Below, in pieces: positions 36,898 through 45,699 of a stretch of DNA of 64,000 bases. The stretch covers positions 682,001 through 746,000 of the forward strand of contig NZ_OZ032161.1 of assembly GCF_964026575.1 (NCBI RefSeq). The letters are read 5' to 3'. The position numbers were made by a program, and so were the translations under genes. The DNA is from Candidatus Tisiphia endosymbiont of Melanophora roralis (lineage in GTDB: Bacteria; Pseudomonadota; Alphaproteobacteria; Rickettsiales; Rickettsiaceae). Positions within the stretch are counted from its first letter, which is position 1. Every line of letters begins with the position of its first letter. The notes under the pieces were generated by a model. The model was given only the letters and a program-made list of their open reading frames with translations, did no database searches and was not told where the DNA came from.

Positions 36898-37073
36898 TAC
36901 AATTGTTGAAAGTTAAAAAACCGTCATTGCGAGAAGCCGCGAAAAAGCGGCGACGCGGCAATCTAGGATACGCGAAGCGTTACTCTAAAAAAATAGCTTC
37001 GCTGTTTACTTGGACCGCCACGGCATCTAAAGAGCCTTGCTATGACGATTATAGAAAAATATAGGGTACTATG
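36898..37073. repeat. PE-A left end fused to PE-G copy 2
   Basis: Starts with ACAATTGTTGAAAGTTAAAA (a PE-A terminus with one mismatch) and continues as GTCATTGCGAGAAGCCGCGA and GATACGCGAAGCGTTACTC, almost identical to 31950-32090. It ends in TAGGGTACTATG, whose final bases merge with the ribosome binding site of sco1. Confidence 0.7.
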
Positions 37074-37087
37074 AGGTGAAGAATACA

Positions 37088-37723
37088 ATGCAAGAAAAAT
37101 GTCAGGATAATATTATTATAAAAATTATTTTAGCAGTAGGTTTATTGATAACTATTACGTCATTGTATCTTTGGTTATCTTTTGACATACCGCAAAAACC
37201 CCTTGCTGGAAAGGGAGGAGGGGATAATATTGACGTGCAAATTGGTGGAAACTTTGAGCTAACTGATCAAGACGGTAAGACTTTCAATAGTGATAGTTTG
37301 AAAGGAAAATTAAGTTTAATTTATTTTGGTTTTACTTATTGCCCTGATATTTGTCCTACTTCTTTGCAAAAATTAACAGAGGTCATTAATACTCTTGATA
37401 AATATAAAATTGATGTTGAATTTGTTTTTATTACTGTAGATCCTCAGCGTGATACTCCAGCAGTGCTTAAAGAATATTTAAAGCATTTTAATCCTAAATT
37501 TATTGGTTTAACGGGTAATGAACAACAAATTAAAGAGGTTGCTGATAAGTTTAAAGTGTATTATGCTAGAGCAAATGATGGTGAAAATTATATGATTGAT
37601 CATTCTTCTTTTAGTTATTTAATGGATCAACAAGGGGAATATATAAAGCATTTTTACTTAAATAGTTCTGCTCAAGAAATTATAGATTTTATTAGAGTGA
37701 AGCAGCAAAATCAAAAAAGATAA
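37088..37723 (+). CDS. SCO1/SenC family copper chaperone
   Basis: Inner-membrane-anchored thioredoxin-fold protein that delivers copper to the CuA centre of cytochrome c oxidase. The start chosen is the ATG at 37088 (MQEKCQDN) with GAGGTG 9 nt upstream; an in-frame GTG at 37076 is an alternative. There is one N-terminal membrane span (about 11-30), then the copper-binding CPDICPTS (about 85-92) and the histidine in [12 protein letters not shown] (about 175). All three copper ligands are kept. ccmD follows 4 bp later. Confidence 0.93.
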   Translation: MQEKCQDNIIIKIILAVGLLITITSLYLWLSFDIPQKPLAGKGGGDNIDVQIGGNFELTDQDGKTFNSDSLKGKLSLIYFGFTYCPDICPTSLQKLTEVINTLDKYKIDVEFVFITVDPQRDTPAVLKEYLKHFNPKFIGLTGNEQQIKEVADKFKVYYARANDGENYMIDHSSFSYLMDQQGEYIKHFYLNSSAQEIIDFIRVKQQNQKR

Positions 37724-37727
37724 TAAG

Positions 37728-37856
37728 ATGTTTAATTATCTACTAGCTTCATACCTGTTTGCTTTTGCTGCTCTTGCCTTATTGTTAATAACAAGTTGGC
37801 TAGATTATAATAAAATTAAAGTTAGATCAAGTAATGCAAAAAAAGGTAAAAAATAG
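37728..37856 (+). CDS. ccmD: haem exporter protein CcmD
   Basis: A 42-residue frame, [20 protein letters not shown], then [13 protein letters not shown], starting 4 bp after sco1. One membrane span followed by a basic cytoplasmic tail is exactly the CcmD layout; CcmD helps release haem-loaded CcmE from the CcmC complex. Its end overlaps ccmE by 23 bp, the order found in many ccm operons, which supports the call despite the small size. Confidence 0.82.
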   Translation: MFNYLLASYLFAFAALALLLITSWLDYNKIKVRSSNAKKGKK

Positions 37857-38226
37857 ATTAAAGTTTATATTATTTTACCTTTTATGCAGTGCTGGGGGAA
37901 TATATATGGTATTATACAATCTTGAAGATAGTATAGTATTTTTTTACCCTCCGTCAAAAATTAACGAGTCAAAACTTGGCAAAGAATTGAGAGTAGGGGG
38001 CTTAGTTAAAGTAGGTTCAATCAGAAAAATTACTGCTGATAAAGTGCATTTTGTCATTACAGATGACATTAAAGACCTAGAAATATCTTACCAAGGGGTT
38101 TTACCCGCTTTATTTCGTGAGAATCAAGGGATAGTAGCTGTAGGTAAATTATCAGGTAATATATTCATAGCTCGTGAATTATTAACTAAGCATGATGAGA
38201 ATTATTCTCCAGCCTCACCTACATAG
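37834..38226 (+). CDS. ccmE: cytochrome c maturation haem chaperone CcmE
   Basis: Periplasmic haem chaperone that binds haem covalently and passes it to apocytochromes. The 130-residue protein has a membrane anchor (about 10-30), the beta-barrel with [11 protein letters not shown] and [30 protein letters not shown], and the haem-binding His in TKHDENY (about 121). The stop codon lies in ACATAGTACCCTACATTTTT, an arm-like sequence shared with PE-G, so the C-terminus may have been trimmed by a repeat. Confidence 0.95.
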   Translation: MQKKVKNRLKFILFYLLCSAGGIYMVLYNLEDSIVFFYPPSKINESKLGKELRVGGLVKVGSIRKITADKVHFVITDDIKDLEISYQGVLPALFRENQGIVAVGKLSGNIFIARELLTKHDENYSPASPT

Positions 38227-38289
38227 TACCCTACATTTTTTGTATAACCACTATTAATATGGCTTCCAACCGTCATTGCTAGGAGGCAA

Positions 38290-38435
38290 TAGACTTCTTT
38301 CGAAACTCTACTTCTGCTGGTGATTTGTACGCGACGTCTGTACTCGAATCCTCACGTACATTAGAGTACGCTGCGGGTCGAGGTTCCGCGTCTCCTTCAC
38401 ACCCTTGCGCATAAGCGAGTTTCGAAAGAAGTCTA
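38290..38435. repeat. palindromic element PE-F copy 3
   Basis: 146 bp bounded by TAGACTTCTTTCGAAACTC and GAGTTTCGAAAGAAGTCTA; interior CCTCACGTACATTAGAGTAC and GCTGCGGGTCGAGGTTCCG as in copy 1. It sits within a REP-like unit (CGTCATTGCTAGGAGGCAA ... CCAACGCGGCAATCTTG) and is followed at 38545 by the 29-bp segment shared with 26329. Confidence 0.85.
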
Positions 38436-38592
38436 ATGGAATCGCCAACGCGGCAATCTTGTTGTGAAGTAGGGACAAGTATTACTTCAAAAGATTGCCG
38501 CGTCGCCGCTTTTTCGCGACTCCTCGCTAATAGACGTATCTTTTAATAATTCTAAAAAACTTGATTATCGAGTCTTACATCGATACTTAAGA

Positions 38593-40182
38593 TTAAATTA
38601 GTTTCTGTTGAATCAAATTTATACTGTCTCTAATACCAAAAAGCTTAATAAAAGACCCAAGCCTTGGTCCTTCAGTTTGCCCAAGTAATATTTGATATAA
38701 TTCTTTAAAATAATCTCTTAAATTATTATAACCATGCTTATTGCCAATATCATAAATTTTTTCTTGGATTTGCTCGGAAGTAATATCTCCCGGCAAAACA
38801 TTTAACATAGCGATAATTTCTTGTAAGATAATTTTTTGCTGATCATTAGGAACTAAATAGCACTTATTAGCTTTAATAAAGTCATTATAATAACGAGTGG
38901 CAAAATCTGTCAAATGATCAAGGTATGGGGCATTTTGTTTCGTTGCACTCGGGGCGTACTTACTGATAAATCCCCAAAGTACCGATTTATCTTCAGGATT
39001 GCAAACCGATGCAAGGTTTAGCAATAAGCTAAAACTAATGCCAAAAGTTTCGATATTAGGCACATTCCCGTGATGAATATGATGTACTGGATTCGCAAAA
39101 CGCTTTACTTGATCTAGTTCTAAATGATATTTTTTATTGAAGGTAATATATTCATCAACATTTTTAGGTATCACATCAAAATGTAAACGTTTGGCTCTTG
39201 TTGGATTTTGGTACATAAATAACGACATACTTTCCACCGGTGCATATTGCAGCCATTGATCAACAGTAATGCCATTGCCTGTAGATTTAGAGATTTTCTC
39301 TCCGCTTTCATTAAGAAATAATTCATAAAAAAATTGTACTGGTGGGATTCCCTCTAAGATTCGACAAATCCCAGAATATAACCCAGCATTAGGCATATGC
39401 TCCTTGCCATACATTTCATAGTTAACTTGCAAACCGGCCCAGCGCATACCAAAATCAGGTTTCCATTGTAGCTTACAATGTCCCTTTGTCACAGGAACTT
39501 CCACAAACTTTCCTTCATCGTCTTTATAGGTAATAGTAGCGGCTAAGCGATCGATCTTTGCAATAGGTACTTGTAGTACAATACCGGTTTTTGGACAAAT
39601 TGGCATAAAAGGTGAATAAGTTGCCTGTCGTTCTTCTCGAAAAGTTGGTAACATTAGAGCCATTATTTCATCATATTTGTCTATGACTTTAAGCATCATC
39701 TGATCAAATAAACCGGATTTATAACATTCTGTACTACTAAAAAATTCATATTTAAAGCCAAACCTATCTAAAAATGAGCGAAGCTTAGCGTTCATATAAT
39801 GTCCATAACTTTCACATTCACCAAAAGGATCGGGAATAGATGTTAAAGGCTTGCCAATATGTGATGCTACCATATCAGGATTTGGGATATTATTTGGTAC
39901 TTTACGCAAACCATCCATATCATCAGAAAAACAGATAATCTTAGTTGGGATATTGGATAGTTGTTTAAATGCTTCTTGCACCATTATAGATCTAGCAACT
40001 TCTGCAAATGTACCTATATGTGGTATCCCTGACGGTCCATAACCAGTTTCAAATAATACATAACCTTTAGCTGGAGTTTTGCTACCCAGTTGATCTAATA
40101 TTTTTTTTGCTTCTAAAAAAGGCCAAGCGTTTGATTTAACGGCATTTTCTAAAACATTTTCTAAAATTTCTAATTCTGACAT
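38593..40182 (-). CDS. lysK: lysyl-tRNA synthetase, class I
   Basis: Class I LysRS, an archaeal-type enzyme found in some alphaproteobacteria and spirochaetes in place of the common class II form. The 529 residues carry the HIGH-like [16 protein letters not shown] (about 49-64), [12 protein letters not shown], and the KMSKS-like [11 protein letters not shown] (about 294-304), followed by an all-helical anticodon domain. It is alone on the minus strand and divergent from dsbB (80 bp apart). Confidence 0.97.
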   Translation of the reverse strand: MSELEILENVLENAVKSNAWPFLEAKKILDQLGSKTPAKGYVLFETGYGPSGIPHIGTFAEVARSIMVQEAFKQLSNIPTKIICFSDDMDGLRKVPNNIPNPDMVASHIGKPLTSIPDPFGECESYGHYMNAKLRSFLDRFGFKYEFFSSTECYKSGLFDQMMLKVIDKYDEIMALMLPTFREERQATYSPFMPICPKTGIVLQVPIAKIDRLAATITYKDDEGKFVEVPVTKGHCKLQWKPDFGMRWAGLQVNYEMYGKEHMPNAGLYSGICRILEGIPPVQFFYELFLNESGEKISKSTGNGITVDQWLQYAPVESMSLFMYQNPTRAKRLHFDVIPKNVDEYITFNKKYHLELDQVKRFANPVHHIHHGNVPNIETFGISFSLLLNLASVCNPEDKSVLWGFISKYAPSATKQNAPYLDHLTDFATRYYNDFIKANKCYLVPNDQQKIILQEIIAMLNVLPGDITSEQIQEKIYDIGNKHGYNNLRDYFKELYQILLGQTEGPRLGSFIKLFGIRDSINLIQQKLI

Positions 40183-40262
40183 CTACATATCCTTATAAAT
40201 TATCTCTTGAGTTTTTGGTAATATTCCTAGACAATAGCGACTTAAAAAAATAATATTTACTT

Positions 40263-40787
40263 ATGCTAGTTTCTTCTATTGTACATTTTCTTCGCAAAGA
40301 TAGTTTTAGAGTTTTACATATAACCCTAGTTTGTACGTGCATCTTTGCCTTATCTTTGGCTTATTTTGTCGAATATATATTACATTTTTCACCTTGCCCT
40401 TTGTGTATTTATCAAAGATTTCCATATTTATTTATAATCAAGATTTCAGTTGTAGCGATTCTTATCAAGAAAATAAGCAAATATACTTTATTTTTTATCG
40501 TTCTAAACTTATTAGGTGCTTGCATATTAGCAGGCTATCATAGTGGAGTGGAAAGAGGGATATTTGAACCAAGTAGTCTTTGTTCAACTTTAATCCATAT
40601 TCCAAAGCACTTATCCATCCAAGATATTAAAGAAATATTTTATAGCCAACCTATTGCAACTTGCACAAAACCGGCAGTTAAATTATTTGATATATCTATG
40701 ACAGAATGGAATTTACTACTAAACCTATCTTTATTATTTACCGTACTCTTTATTTGGTTTTATCCTAATCCCAAATCCGAAAATTAA
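40263..40787 (+). CDS. dsbB: disulfide bond formation protein B
   Basis: Inner-membrane quinone reductase that reoxidises DsbA. The 174-residue protein has four spans and a first periplasmic cysteine pair in SPCPLCIYQRFPY (about 47-50). A second pair is plausible in SSLCSTL and ATCTKPA in the second periplasmic loop (about 117 and 138). The ATG has no strong ribosome binding site. PE-C copy 2 begins 2 bp after its stop codon. Confidence 0.9.
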   Translation: MLVSSIVHFLRKDSFRVLHITLVCTCIFALSLAYFVEYILHFSPCPLCIYQRFPYLFIIKISVVAILIKKISKYTLFFIVLNLLGACILAGYHSGVERGIFEPSSLCSTLIHIPKHLSIQDIKEIFYSQPIATCTKPAVKLFDISMTEWNLLLNLSLLFTVLFIWFYPNPKSEN

Positions 40788-40788
40788 T

Positions 40789-41039
40789 AACCTCAGTTTT
40801 GGATTAAAATTAAAAATTTTAATCCAAAACTGGCTAGAATATCAGAAAAATGCATTCTTGAAGCGGTTCTACGAATGCATTTTAATCTATTATCGCTAAT
40901 AATCTTATTTTTATTGGTATAAAAATAAGATTATTAGCAAATGAAATATTTAACAATCAGGCGTCAAACCGCTTTAAGCCTAATTGTTTACATTCTCATT
41001 CCAATTTCGGATTAATGAAATTAATCCGAAATTGAGGTT
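40789..41039. repeat. multi-hairpin element PE-C copy 2 (complete, five hairpins)
   Basis: 251 bp with diverged terminal inverted repeats AACCTCAGTTTTGGATT and AATCCGAAATTGAGGTT. It is a chain of five separate hairpins: 1 TTTTGGATTAAAATT/AATTTTAATCCAAAA; 2 AAAATGCATTC/GAATGCATTTT; 3 GCTAATAATCTTATTTTTAT with partner; 4 ACAATCAGGC/GCCTAATTGT; 5 TTTCGGATTAATG with partner. It fills the dsbB-tolA gap, where both genes converge, so it could also end transcription from both sides. Confidence 0.9.
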
Positions 41040-41111
41040 AATACTAATATAGAGGAAATTTGACTAGCACTAAGTATAAATCTTGAAAAATATAATAATT
41101 ATGCAAATATT

Positions 41112-42011
41112 TCACATACTTGGATCAAAAAGAAAATTAAATTCTTTCCAGCTATTGTAACGTTTAGGGTCTAGATTATTAATAGGACTTGCTTGCCATA
41201 CTGCCCTCATTGCACTGTCAGATAGAGCGTCACAAGCTATTTTTGTTATGTTTGGGCATATTGTTTCTTTAACTTTTACTTCTTTGACACTACCATCTTG
41301 ATTTAAAGCTATATACAAAGTTACCCGTAGCTGCTCAAGGTTTTGTATCCCAATAGGTTTGCTCCATACTCTCTCTATTTGTTGTTTAATTAAAGATATT
41401 TCACTGATGGAAAGAGGCAATGTTTCATCGTAAGGACCTTTTGATTCTTGGGTTTCTTTATTTTCTTTGGACCTAGCTTGTTTATTTGATTTTGCACTCG
41501 ACCCTTCAGATGATTGTTCTAAATTTTTAAGCAAAGAATCTAAGTCACTTTTATTAGGAATTTTCTTTTTTTTCTCGAGTGGCTTCTTTGTTTTTACAGG
41601 CTTTTTTTCTTCTGCAAGCTTCTTCTCTTCTATAGGTTTTTTATCTATAACCTTCTTTTCCTCGATAGGAAGCTTGTTTTCAAGAGGTTTCTTTTCTTCT
41701 AGAAGTTTTTCTAGAGGCTTCTCTAAAGGTTTCTCTAAAGGTTTCTGCTCTTCTGTATCATTAGGTTTGCTTTGTTCTACTTTTTTTGTATCTTGATTTT
41801 CTATAGCTTTTTCAGATTGTTTTATTTTATTGGGTACATTAGATTTACTATTAATTGGTAACATTTCAAAAACTATTACTTGTTCTTCAGGAGATTTTTT
41901 AAACAATGAGGGAAGACCAAATAAGAAGAAATATATTATTAGTAAATGAAGTACTACGGAGCAAATAAAAGAAATAGAAAAAATATTATTATTTATATTA
42001 TTATTTTTCAT
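41112..42011 (-). CDS. tolA: TolA envelope-spanning protein
   Basis: Periplasm-spanning link of the Tol-Pal system, energised by TolQR and needed for outer-membrane integrity and constriction. The 299-residue protein has one N-terminal span (about 12-32), a long charged rod of Lys/Glu/Pro repeats (KPLEKPLEKPLEKL, KKPIEEKKLAEEKK; about 75-165), and a TolA/TonB C-terminal domain with IERVWSKPIG and LRVTLYIALNQDGSVKEVKV. The rod is proline-rich, unlike the alanine-rich helix of E. coli TolA. It overlaps tolR by 11 bp. Confidence 0.88.
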   Translation of the reverse strand: MKNNNINNNIFSISFICSVVLHLLIIYFFLFGLPSLFKKSPEEQVIVFEMLPINSKSNVPNKIKQSEKAIENQDTKKVEQSKPNDTEEQKPLEKPLEKPLEKLLEEKKPLENKLPIEEKKVIDKKPIEEKKLAEEKKPVKTKKPLEKKKKIPNKSDLDSLLKNLEQSSEGSSAKSNKQARSKENKETQESKGPYDETLPLSISEISLIKQQIERVWSKPIGIQNLEQLRVTLYIALNQDGSVKEVKVKETICPNITKIACDALSDSAMRAVWQASPINNLDPKRYNSWKEFNFLFDPSM

Positions 42012-42435
42012 TATATTTAATATTTGAAACTAGTGCTACCTTAGAAAAGCCTGCTGCATGGATTTCAGATACAACGCTAACTACCTCGCCATATGGCACA
42101 TTTTTGTCGCCTCTTACAAAAATTCTAATATCTTTTTTTTCTTTTGTAATATTAGTTAGCTTAGTAGCTAAATTTTGTCTCTCTATTTTAGATTCCAATA
42201 AATATAATTCTCCTTTGTTGTTAATACTAATCACTAAAGGTTCATCTTGCCCTGACAGTGGGCTAGAAGTTGTTTCTGGTAAATCAACATTAATACCGGA
42301 CACTAGCATTGGAGAGGTTATCATAAAGATGATCAATAGCACTAACATGACGTCAACGAGTGGTGTAACGTTGATCTCACTGACTAAATTACGTCTAGAT
42401 CTTTGATTGTTTGAATTTGGTAATTGTATAGCCAT
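42001..42435 (-). CDS. tolR: TolR (ExbD family) proton-channel subunit
   Basis: Partner of TolQ in the proton channel that powers TolA. The 144 residues show EINVTPLVDVMLVLLIIFMI (about 20-39) with the key membrane aspartate in LVDVML, and a periplasmic domain with IRVDGDKNVPYGxVV-like IFVRGDKNVPYGEVV. The gene abuts tolQ at one shared base. Confidence 0.95.
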   Translation of the reverse strand: MAIQLPNSNNQRSRRNLVSEINVTPLVDVMLVLLIIFMITSPMLVSGINVDLPETTSSPLSGQDEPLVISINNKGELYLLESKIERQNLATKLTNITKEKKDIRIFVRGDKNVPYGEVVSVVSEIHAAGFSKVALVSNIKYNEK

Positions 42436-43160
42436 TACATTTTCCCTTCATCTATGGCTCTTGATAGTATAGAACTAAGCTCATTAATGAAATCATCAAT
42501 TTTGTTATTAATCTTAATTATTTGTGAAGAAAGGTAGTTATAAAAAATTACCGCCGGAATTGCTGCAAATAGACCTATTGCCGTTGCAAGTAAAGCTTCT
42601 GCAATGCCAGGAGCTACGATAGCAAGTGAGGTATTTTTTGATGCTGCAATAGATTGAAAACTATGCATAATCCCCCAAACAGTACCAAATAACCCTATAA
42701 ATGGTGTACTAGAAGCAACAGTTGCCAAAAAACCTAAATTTTGCTCTAATCTTTCAAGTTCACGATTCCTTATCAAGTACATAGATTGTATTATTCGCTC
42801 TTTATGGCTAATTTTAAGTGCATCAGTGAGGTTGTTAGGATTTTGGCGTTTACATTCGTTCATAGCTGCTACAAAAACTGCGGCAAGAGGATTATTCATT
42901 GTTCTTTTAATAGTTTCATATAACTGATCTAAAACTGCTCCAGACCAAAAAGTAGCTTCAAAAGCTGCAATTCTCTTTCTTATTTGAACTAAATGAACTA
43001 TTTTATCTATAATTATTGTCCATGCCCAAATTGAAGCAATTACCAAAATTATCATAACAGATTTTCCTATAATATCAGTGGATGATATCATAGAGAAAAT
43101 TGATGAACCACTTTGTGCTGTAATTTCTACAACGTCATTAATATTGTTATGTGTACTCAT
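42435..43160 (-). CDS. tolQ: TolQ (ExbB family) proton-channel subunit
   Basis: Three-span inner-membrane protein (241 residues) forming the TolQ-TolR motor. The ExbB/TolQ signature is seen in LGFLATVASSTPFIGLFGTV (about 140-159), with WGIMHSF and LATAIGLFAAIPAVIFYNYL in the last span. It leads tolQ-tolR-tolA on the minus strand; a PE-J/PE-H repeat cluster and tRNA-Leu lie upstream. tolB and pal are not in the window. Confidence 0.95.
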   Translation of the reverse strand: MSTHNNINDVVEITAQSGSSIFSMISSTDIIGKSVMIILVIASIWAWTIIIDKIVHLVQIRKRIAAFEATFWSGAVLDQLYETIKRTMNNPLAAVFVAAMNECKRQNPNNLTDALKISHKERIIQSMYLIRNRELERLEQNLGFLATVASSTPFIGLFGTVWGIMHSFQSIAASKNTSLAIVAPGIAEALLATAIGLFAAIPAVIFYNYLSSQIIKINNKIDDFINELSSILSRAIDEGKM

Positions 43161-43206
43161 TGGATGTAACTAACCTTCATTGCCTAAATATTGTTTCTGT
43201 ATATAT

Positions 43207-43301
43207 ACTCAGCTAGACCTTCAAGAATTAAGGTTTCCGCGACCTAAAAATTTCAGCTGCTTCGTTACTCATGTACGCACAGCTAGCTCTTCTTGAAGTT
43301 A
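43207..43301. repeat. palindromic element PE-J copy 1
   Basis: Arms AGCTAGACCTTCAAGAATT and AGCTCTTCTTGAAGTTATA; interior GTTTCCGCGACC and GTTACTCATGTACGC. Related copies lie at 51063 and, read in frame as protein, at 61497. Confidence 0.65.
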
Positions 43302-43406
43302 TACCATTTCTGAAAACTAATCATCACGTCGTCGTACTTCATGATCTCCGCTCCGGTACTCGACACTCGTACTCCGAGTAGCAATTTAGTTTTGGGAAAT
43401 GGTATT
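43301..43406. repeat. palindromic element PE-H copy 2
   Basis: Arms ATACCATTTCTGAAAACTAA and TTAGTTTTGGGAAATGGTAT; interior shares GACACTCGTACTCCGAGTAG with 27329-27455. It ends 7 bp from the 3' end of tRNA-Leu. Confidence 0.7.
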
Positions 43407-43412
43407 ATACGA

Positions 43413-43497
43413 TGGTACCTCTGGCCGGACTTGAACCAGCACGCCTTTTGAGCTGTAGATTTTGAGTCTACCGTGTCTACCATTCCACCACAGAGGC
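43413..43497 (-). tRNA. tRNA-Leu(CAA)
   Basis: 85-nt cloverleaf on the minus strand with acceptor GCCTCTG / CAGAGGT, D region TGGTGGAATGGTAGACACG, anticodon stem GTAGA/TCTAC around CTCAAAA (anticodon CAA), a long variable arm as expected for leucine, T arm with GGTTCAAGTCC, discriminator A and an encoded CCA. Confidence 0.93.
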
Positions 43498-43756
43498 ATT
43501 AAATCCCTAAAAATTAGATCATATTTTTTTAAGTTTTGTAGACAAAATAGCAATATCTTTGTATCATGTAAATAACTAAATTGCCTTGGATTAAATTCCG
43601 TTATGAATTCGAGAACGGAAATAACGATCTATAAGACCATTAGATAGAAATGTTCACACAACCTAAATTATCCTTGTCGTATTTGTTACCTTAATCTTGA
43701 CAAAGTGATAAGAAGCATAGTGAATTATAGTTAATTTTAATTAATTAAAGTTTCTT
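43498..43756. other. intergenic stretch, no gene recognised
   Basis: AT-rich. A consensus -35 TTGACA is at 43697-43702, but no -10 hexamer stands at 16-18 bp (TATAGT follows only after 23 bp), so I do not call a promoter for the LRR gene. Confidence 0.4.
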
Positions 43757-45271
43757 ATGAAAAATATATTCAAACCAAAACCAGTTTCTGTTAGTTACAA
43801 GAACATAGACCTTACAAATCCTAAAGAAAAAGCAAAATTAATGACACAGCTAAGAAAAAAGAATGTCGATGCTCTTGATTTATCTAATAGTAAGGTTCAA
43901 TTGGACAAAGAGATATTAGAGGCTATTATAGAAAATCCAATTTCCGAGCTTGATTTATCTAGTAACAATTTGGGAGATAACGGAGCCAAGGTAGTTGCAG
44001 GCATTATTCAGAATAGTACTGAGCTTAGGCATCTAGATTTAAGTAATAACAAGATTGGAAGTGAGGGCATGGGAGCTTTGTCATCCGCTTTTGATCATAA
44101 TAAAACTGTTACTGATCTTGATCTATCGAATAATGATCTAGGAAATGAAGGAGCTAAAAAAGTTGCAACACTTCTTGCTAATAATTCTACTATTATTGAT
44201 ATAAATTTAGATAGTAACAAAATTGGAACAGACGGTCTGTTACATTTACCATCATCTCTTCTTAATCGAAACACTACTAATATTTCTTTAGCTTCTGCTT
44301 ATATTCCAGAAGAAGCTGTTGCACGTTTTGCAAGAGCGTTACAATACAGCGACAACGTACACTCAATTAACTGTGTGGATAAGGATACAAAGGAGAAAGA
44401 TTCAAATGAGATAGAAGTGTATGCTCAAAAATTATTTGATACTATAATTAAAATTAGAGATTCCAATGGTTTTGATAAAGAAAGTCAGAAAGAATTTAAT
44501 AAACTAGTTTGGGAATGTATTGTACCACATCCCAAGTGGAAAGATCTTTTTAAGGACTTAGTGACAAACTCTAATAAACCTTACTTATTTGACCTGAATA
44601 CTCTTGATGCAACCGGAAAGTCAATGCAAGACCAGGTTTATAATCCTGATCTAAAAACTTTTCTTTCCAATCATAAATCAGCAAAAGAATCAAAAGCAGT
44701 GCAACAAGGCGAGCTACCTCCACTAGATGAGAAATGGTTCAACACAACAGTAGGAGTAGACGCTCTGTCATTAGAGAATGCTACTGCTCAGAATGTAACA
44801 GAATCATTTTTGACATCAGTAGCAGGTAATGAAGGCGTGAAAGGAGCGTATGCACAGCTTAATGATATTCCAAATTCGCCTAATCTAGCACAGAGAATGC
44901 AGGAAAGAAATCTACGAGAGTATAATCTCGTAGACACACTTACTCCTAGTCTAGAAGAAGGGGCAGAAATGCGTACAATAACTGGAGATCATTTTGACCC
45001 ACTAACGATGACAATTTTAGGTAATGATGACCCCCTACTAACTAGGACAATTGTTCATGATCAAGATGTACCAACAACAGCTAGATTATCGTCCGTTACT
45101 CCTAAAAAAGCTACACTAGAACATAAAGATAACCCAAAAATGCAAGCAGAGGCAAAAAAGCTGGGAAAAACTATGTTTCCACATATGGCTTCCCCATCTC
45201 AAAGTAATGCTACACCCAATACACCCAATACAGGCAAAAAACATGGGCAATCTAGTGGTTTTAAAAGATAA
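43757..45271 (+). CDS. leucine-rich repeat protein, RI-like type
   Basis: 504 residues. Residues 35-200 hold about five 28-residue leucine-rich repeats of the ribonuclease-inhibitor/NLR kind (LDLSSNNLGDNGAKVVAGII, LDLSNNKIGSEGMGALSSAF, LDLSNNDLGNEGAKKVATLL, INLDSNKIGTDGL), a form common in eukaryotic proteins and in effectors of intracellular bacteria. The remaining 300 residues have no known domain and end in a low-complexity SQSNATPNTPNTGKK tail. There is no signal peptide. A host-interaction role is plausible but inferred. The small frame at 45344 and the BI-1 gene follow on the same strand. Confidence 0.82.
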   Translation: MKNIFKPKPVSVSYKNIDLTNPKEKAKLMTQLRKKNVDALDLSNSKVQLDKEILEAIIENPISELDLSSNNLGDNGAKVVAGIIQNSTELRHLDLSNNKIGSEGMGALSSAFDHNKTVTDLDLSNNDLGNEGAKKVATLLANNSTIIDINLDSNKIGTDGLLHLPSSLLNRNTTNISLASAYIPEEAVARFARALQYSDNVHSINCVDKDTKEKDSNEIEVYAQKLFDTIIKIRDSNGFDKESQKEFNKLVWECIVPHPKWKDLFKDLVTNSNKPYLFDLNTLDATGKSMQDQVYNPDLKTFLSNHKSAKESKAVQQGELPPLDEKWFNTTVGVDALSLENATAQNVTESFLTSVAGNEGVKGAYAQLNDIPNSPNLAQRMQERNLREYNLVDTLTPSLEEGAEMRTITGDHFDPLTMTILGNDDPLLTRTIVHDQDVPTTARLSSVTPKKATLEHKDNPKMQAEAKKLGKTMFPHMASPSQSNATPNTPNTGKKHGQSSGFKR

Positions 45272-45343
45272 CTTAATAAAAACTCATAGGATCGATATCT
45301 ACTTTTAATTTTATAAATCTTACATTTGACATAAGAGTATTGT

Positions 45344-45571
45344 ATGCCAAAAAAAACTGAAAAGATAAAAGATGATATAGACAAGGGTTATCTAGCTGAC
45401 TTGGAAGATAATGAAGATAAATTACCTAAAAATAGAAGTACTAATAATAATGCTGAAAGTACTAAAATTTATAATATTTCTATTTGGGACGAAATGAATG
45501 CAGCGGATGGCAAGATACATGAGCTGAAACTTGCTGGTAATGCTAATAATTCTGATAGTGTTAGTGAATAA
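45344..45571 (+). CDS. small acidic protein of unknown function
   Basis: 75-residue frame with AAGAG 6 nt before the ATG. The product is hydrophilic (MPKKTEKIKDDIDKGYLADL ... NISIWDEMNAADGKIHELKL) with no membrane span. It follows the LRR gene by 72 bp. No relative is recognised; it may be a genuine small gene or chance. Confidence 0.4.
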   Translation: MPKKTEKIKDDIDKGYLADLEDNEDKLPKNRSTNNNAESTKIYNISIWDEMNAADGKIHELKLAGNANNSDSVSE

Positions 45572-45631
45572 TAAATATTAATCTAGGAAACTAAATTATA
45601 AAATTTAAATAAATATTTCACAATTTTCTTC

Positions 45632-45660
45632 TTGAAAAGAAAAGGTATGAAGCTTATACT
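45632..45660 (+). promoter_or_regulatory. sigma70-type promoter for the BI-1 gene
   Basis: TTGAAA (45632-45637), a 17-bp spacer and TATACT (45655-45660). Transcription would begin near 45667, about 33 nt before the preferred ATG at 45700. It fits the consensus at 5 of 6 bases in each hexamer. Confidence 0.6.
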
Positions 45661-45699
45661 ATTATTATATAAATAATAACATGATTCATGGGGTTTCTT

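Noticed and set aside
40789-41039. PE-C considered as a bidirectional terminator only
   Set aside because: It may well end transcription, but three multi-hairpin copies with shared termini and order, plus partial ones, cannot be explained by a simple terminator.
43283-43483. 66-residue open frame on the minus strand
   Set aside because: It overlaps tRNA-Leu and PE-H, so it is not coding.
43697-43731. TTGACA before the LRR gene considered as a promoter
   Set aside because: The only good -10 (TATAGT) is 23 bp away, outside the usual spacing.
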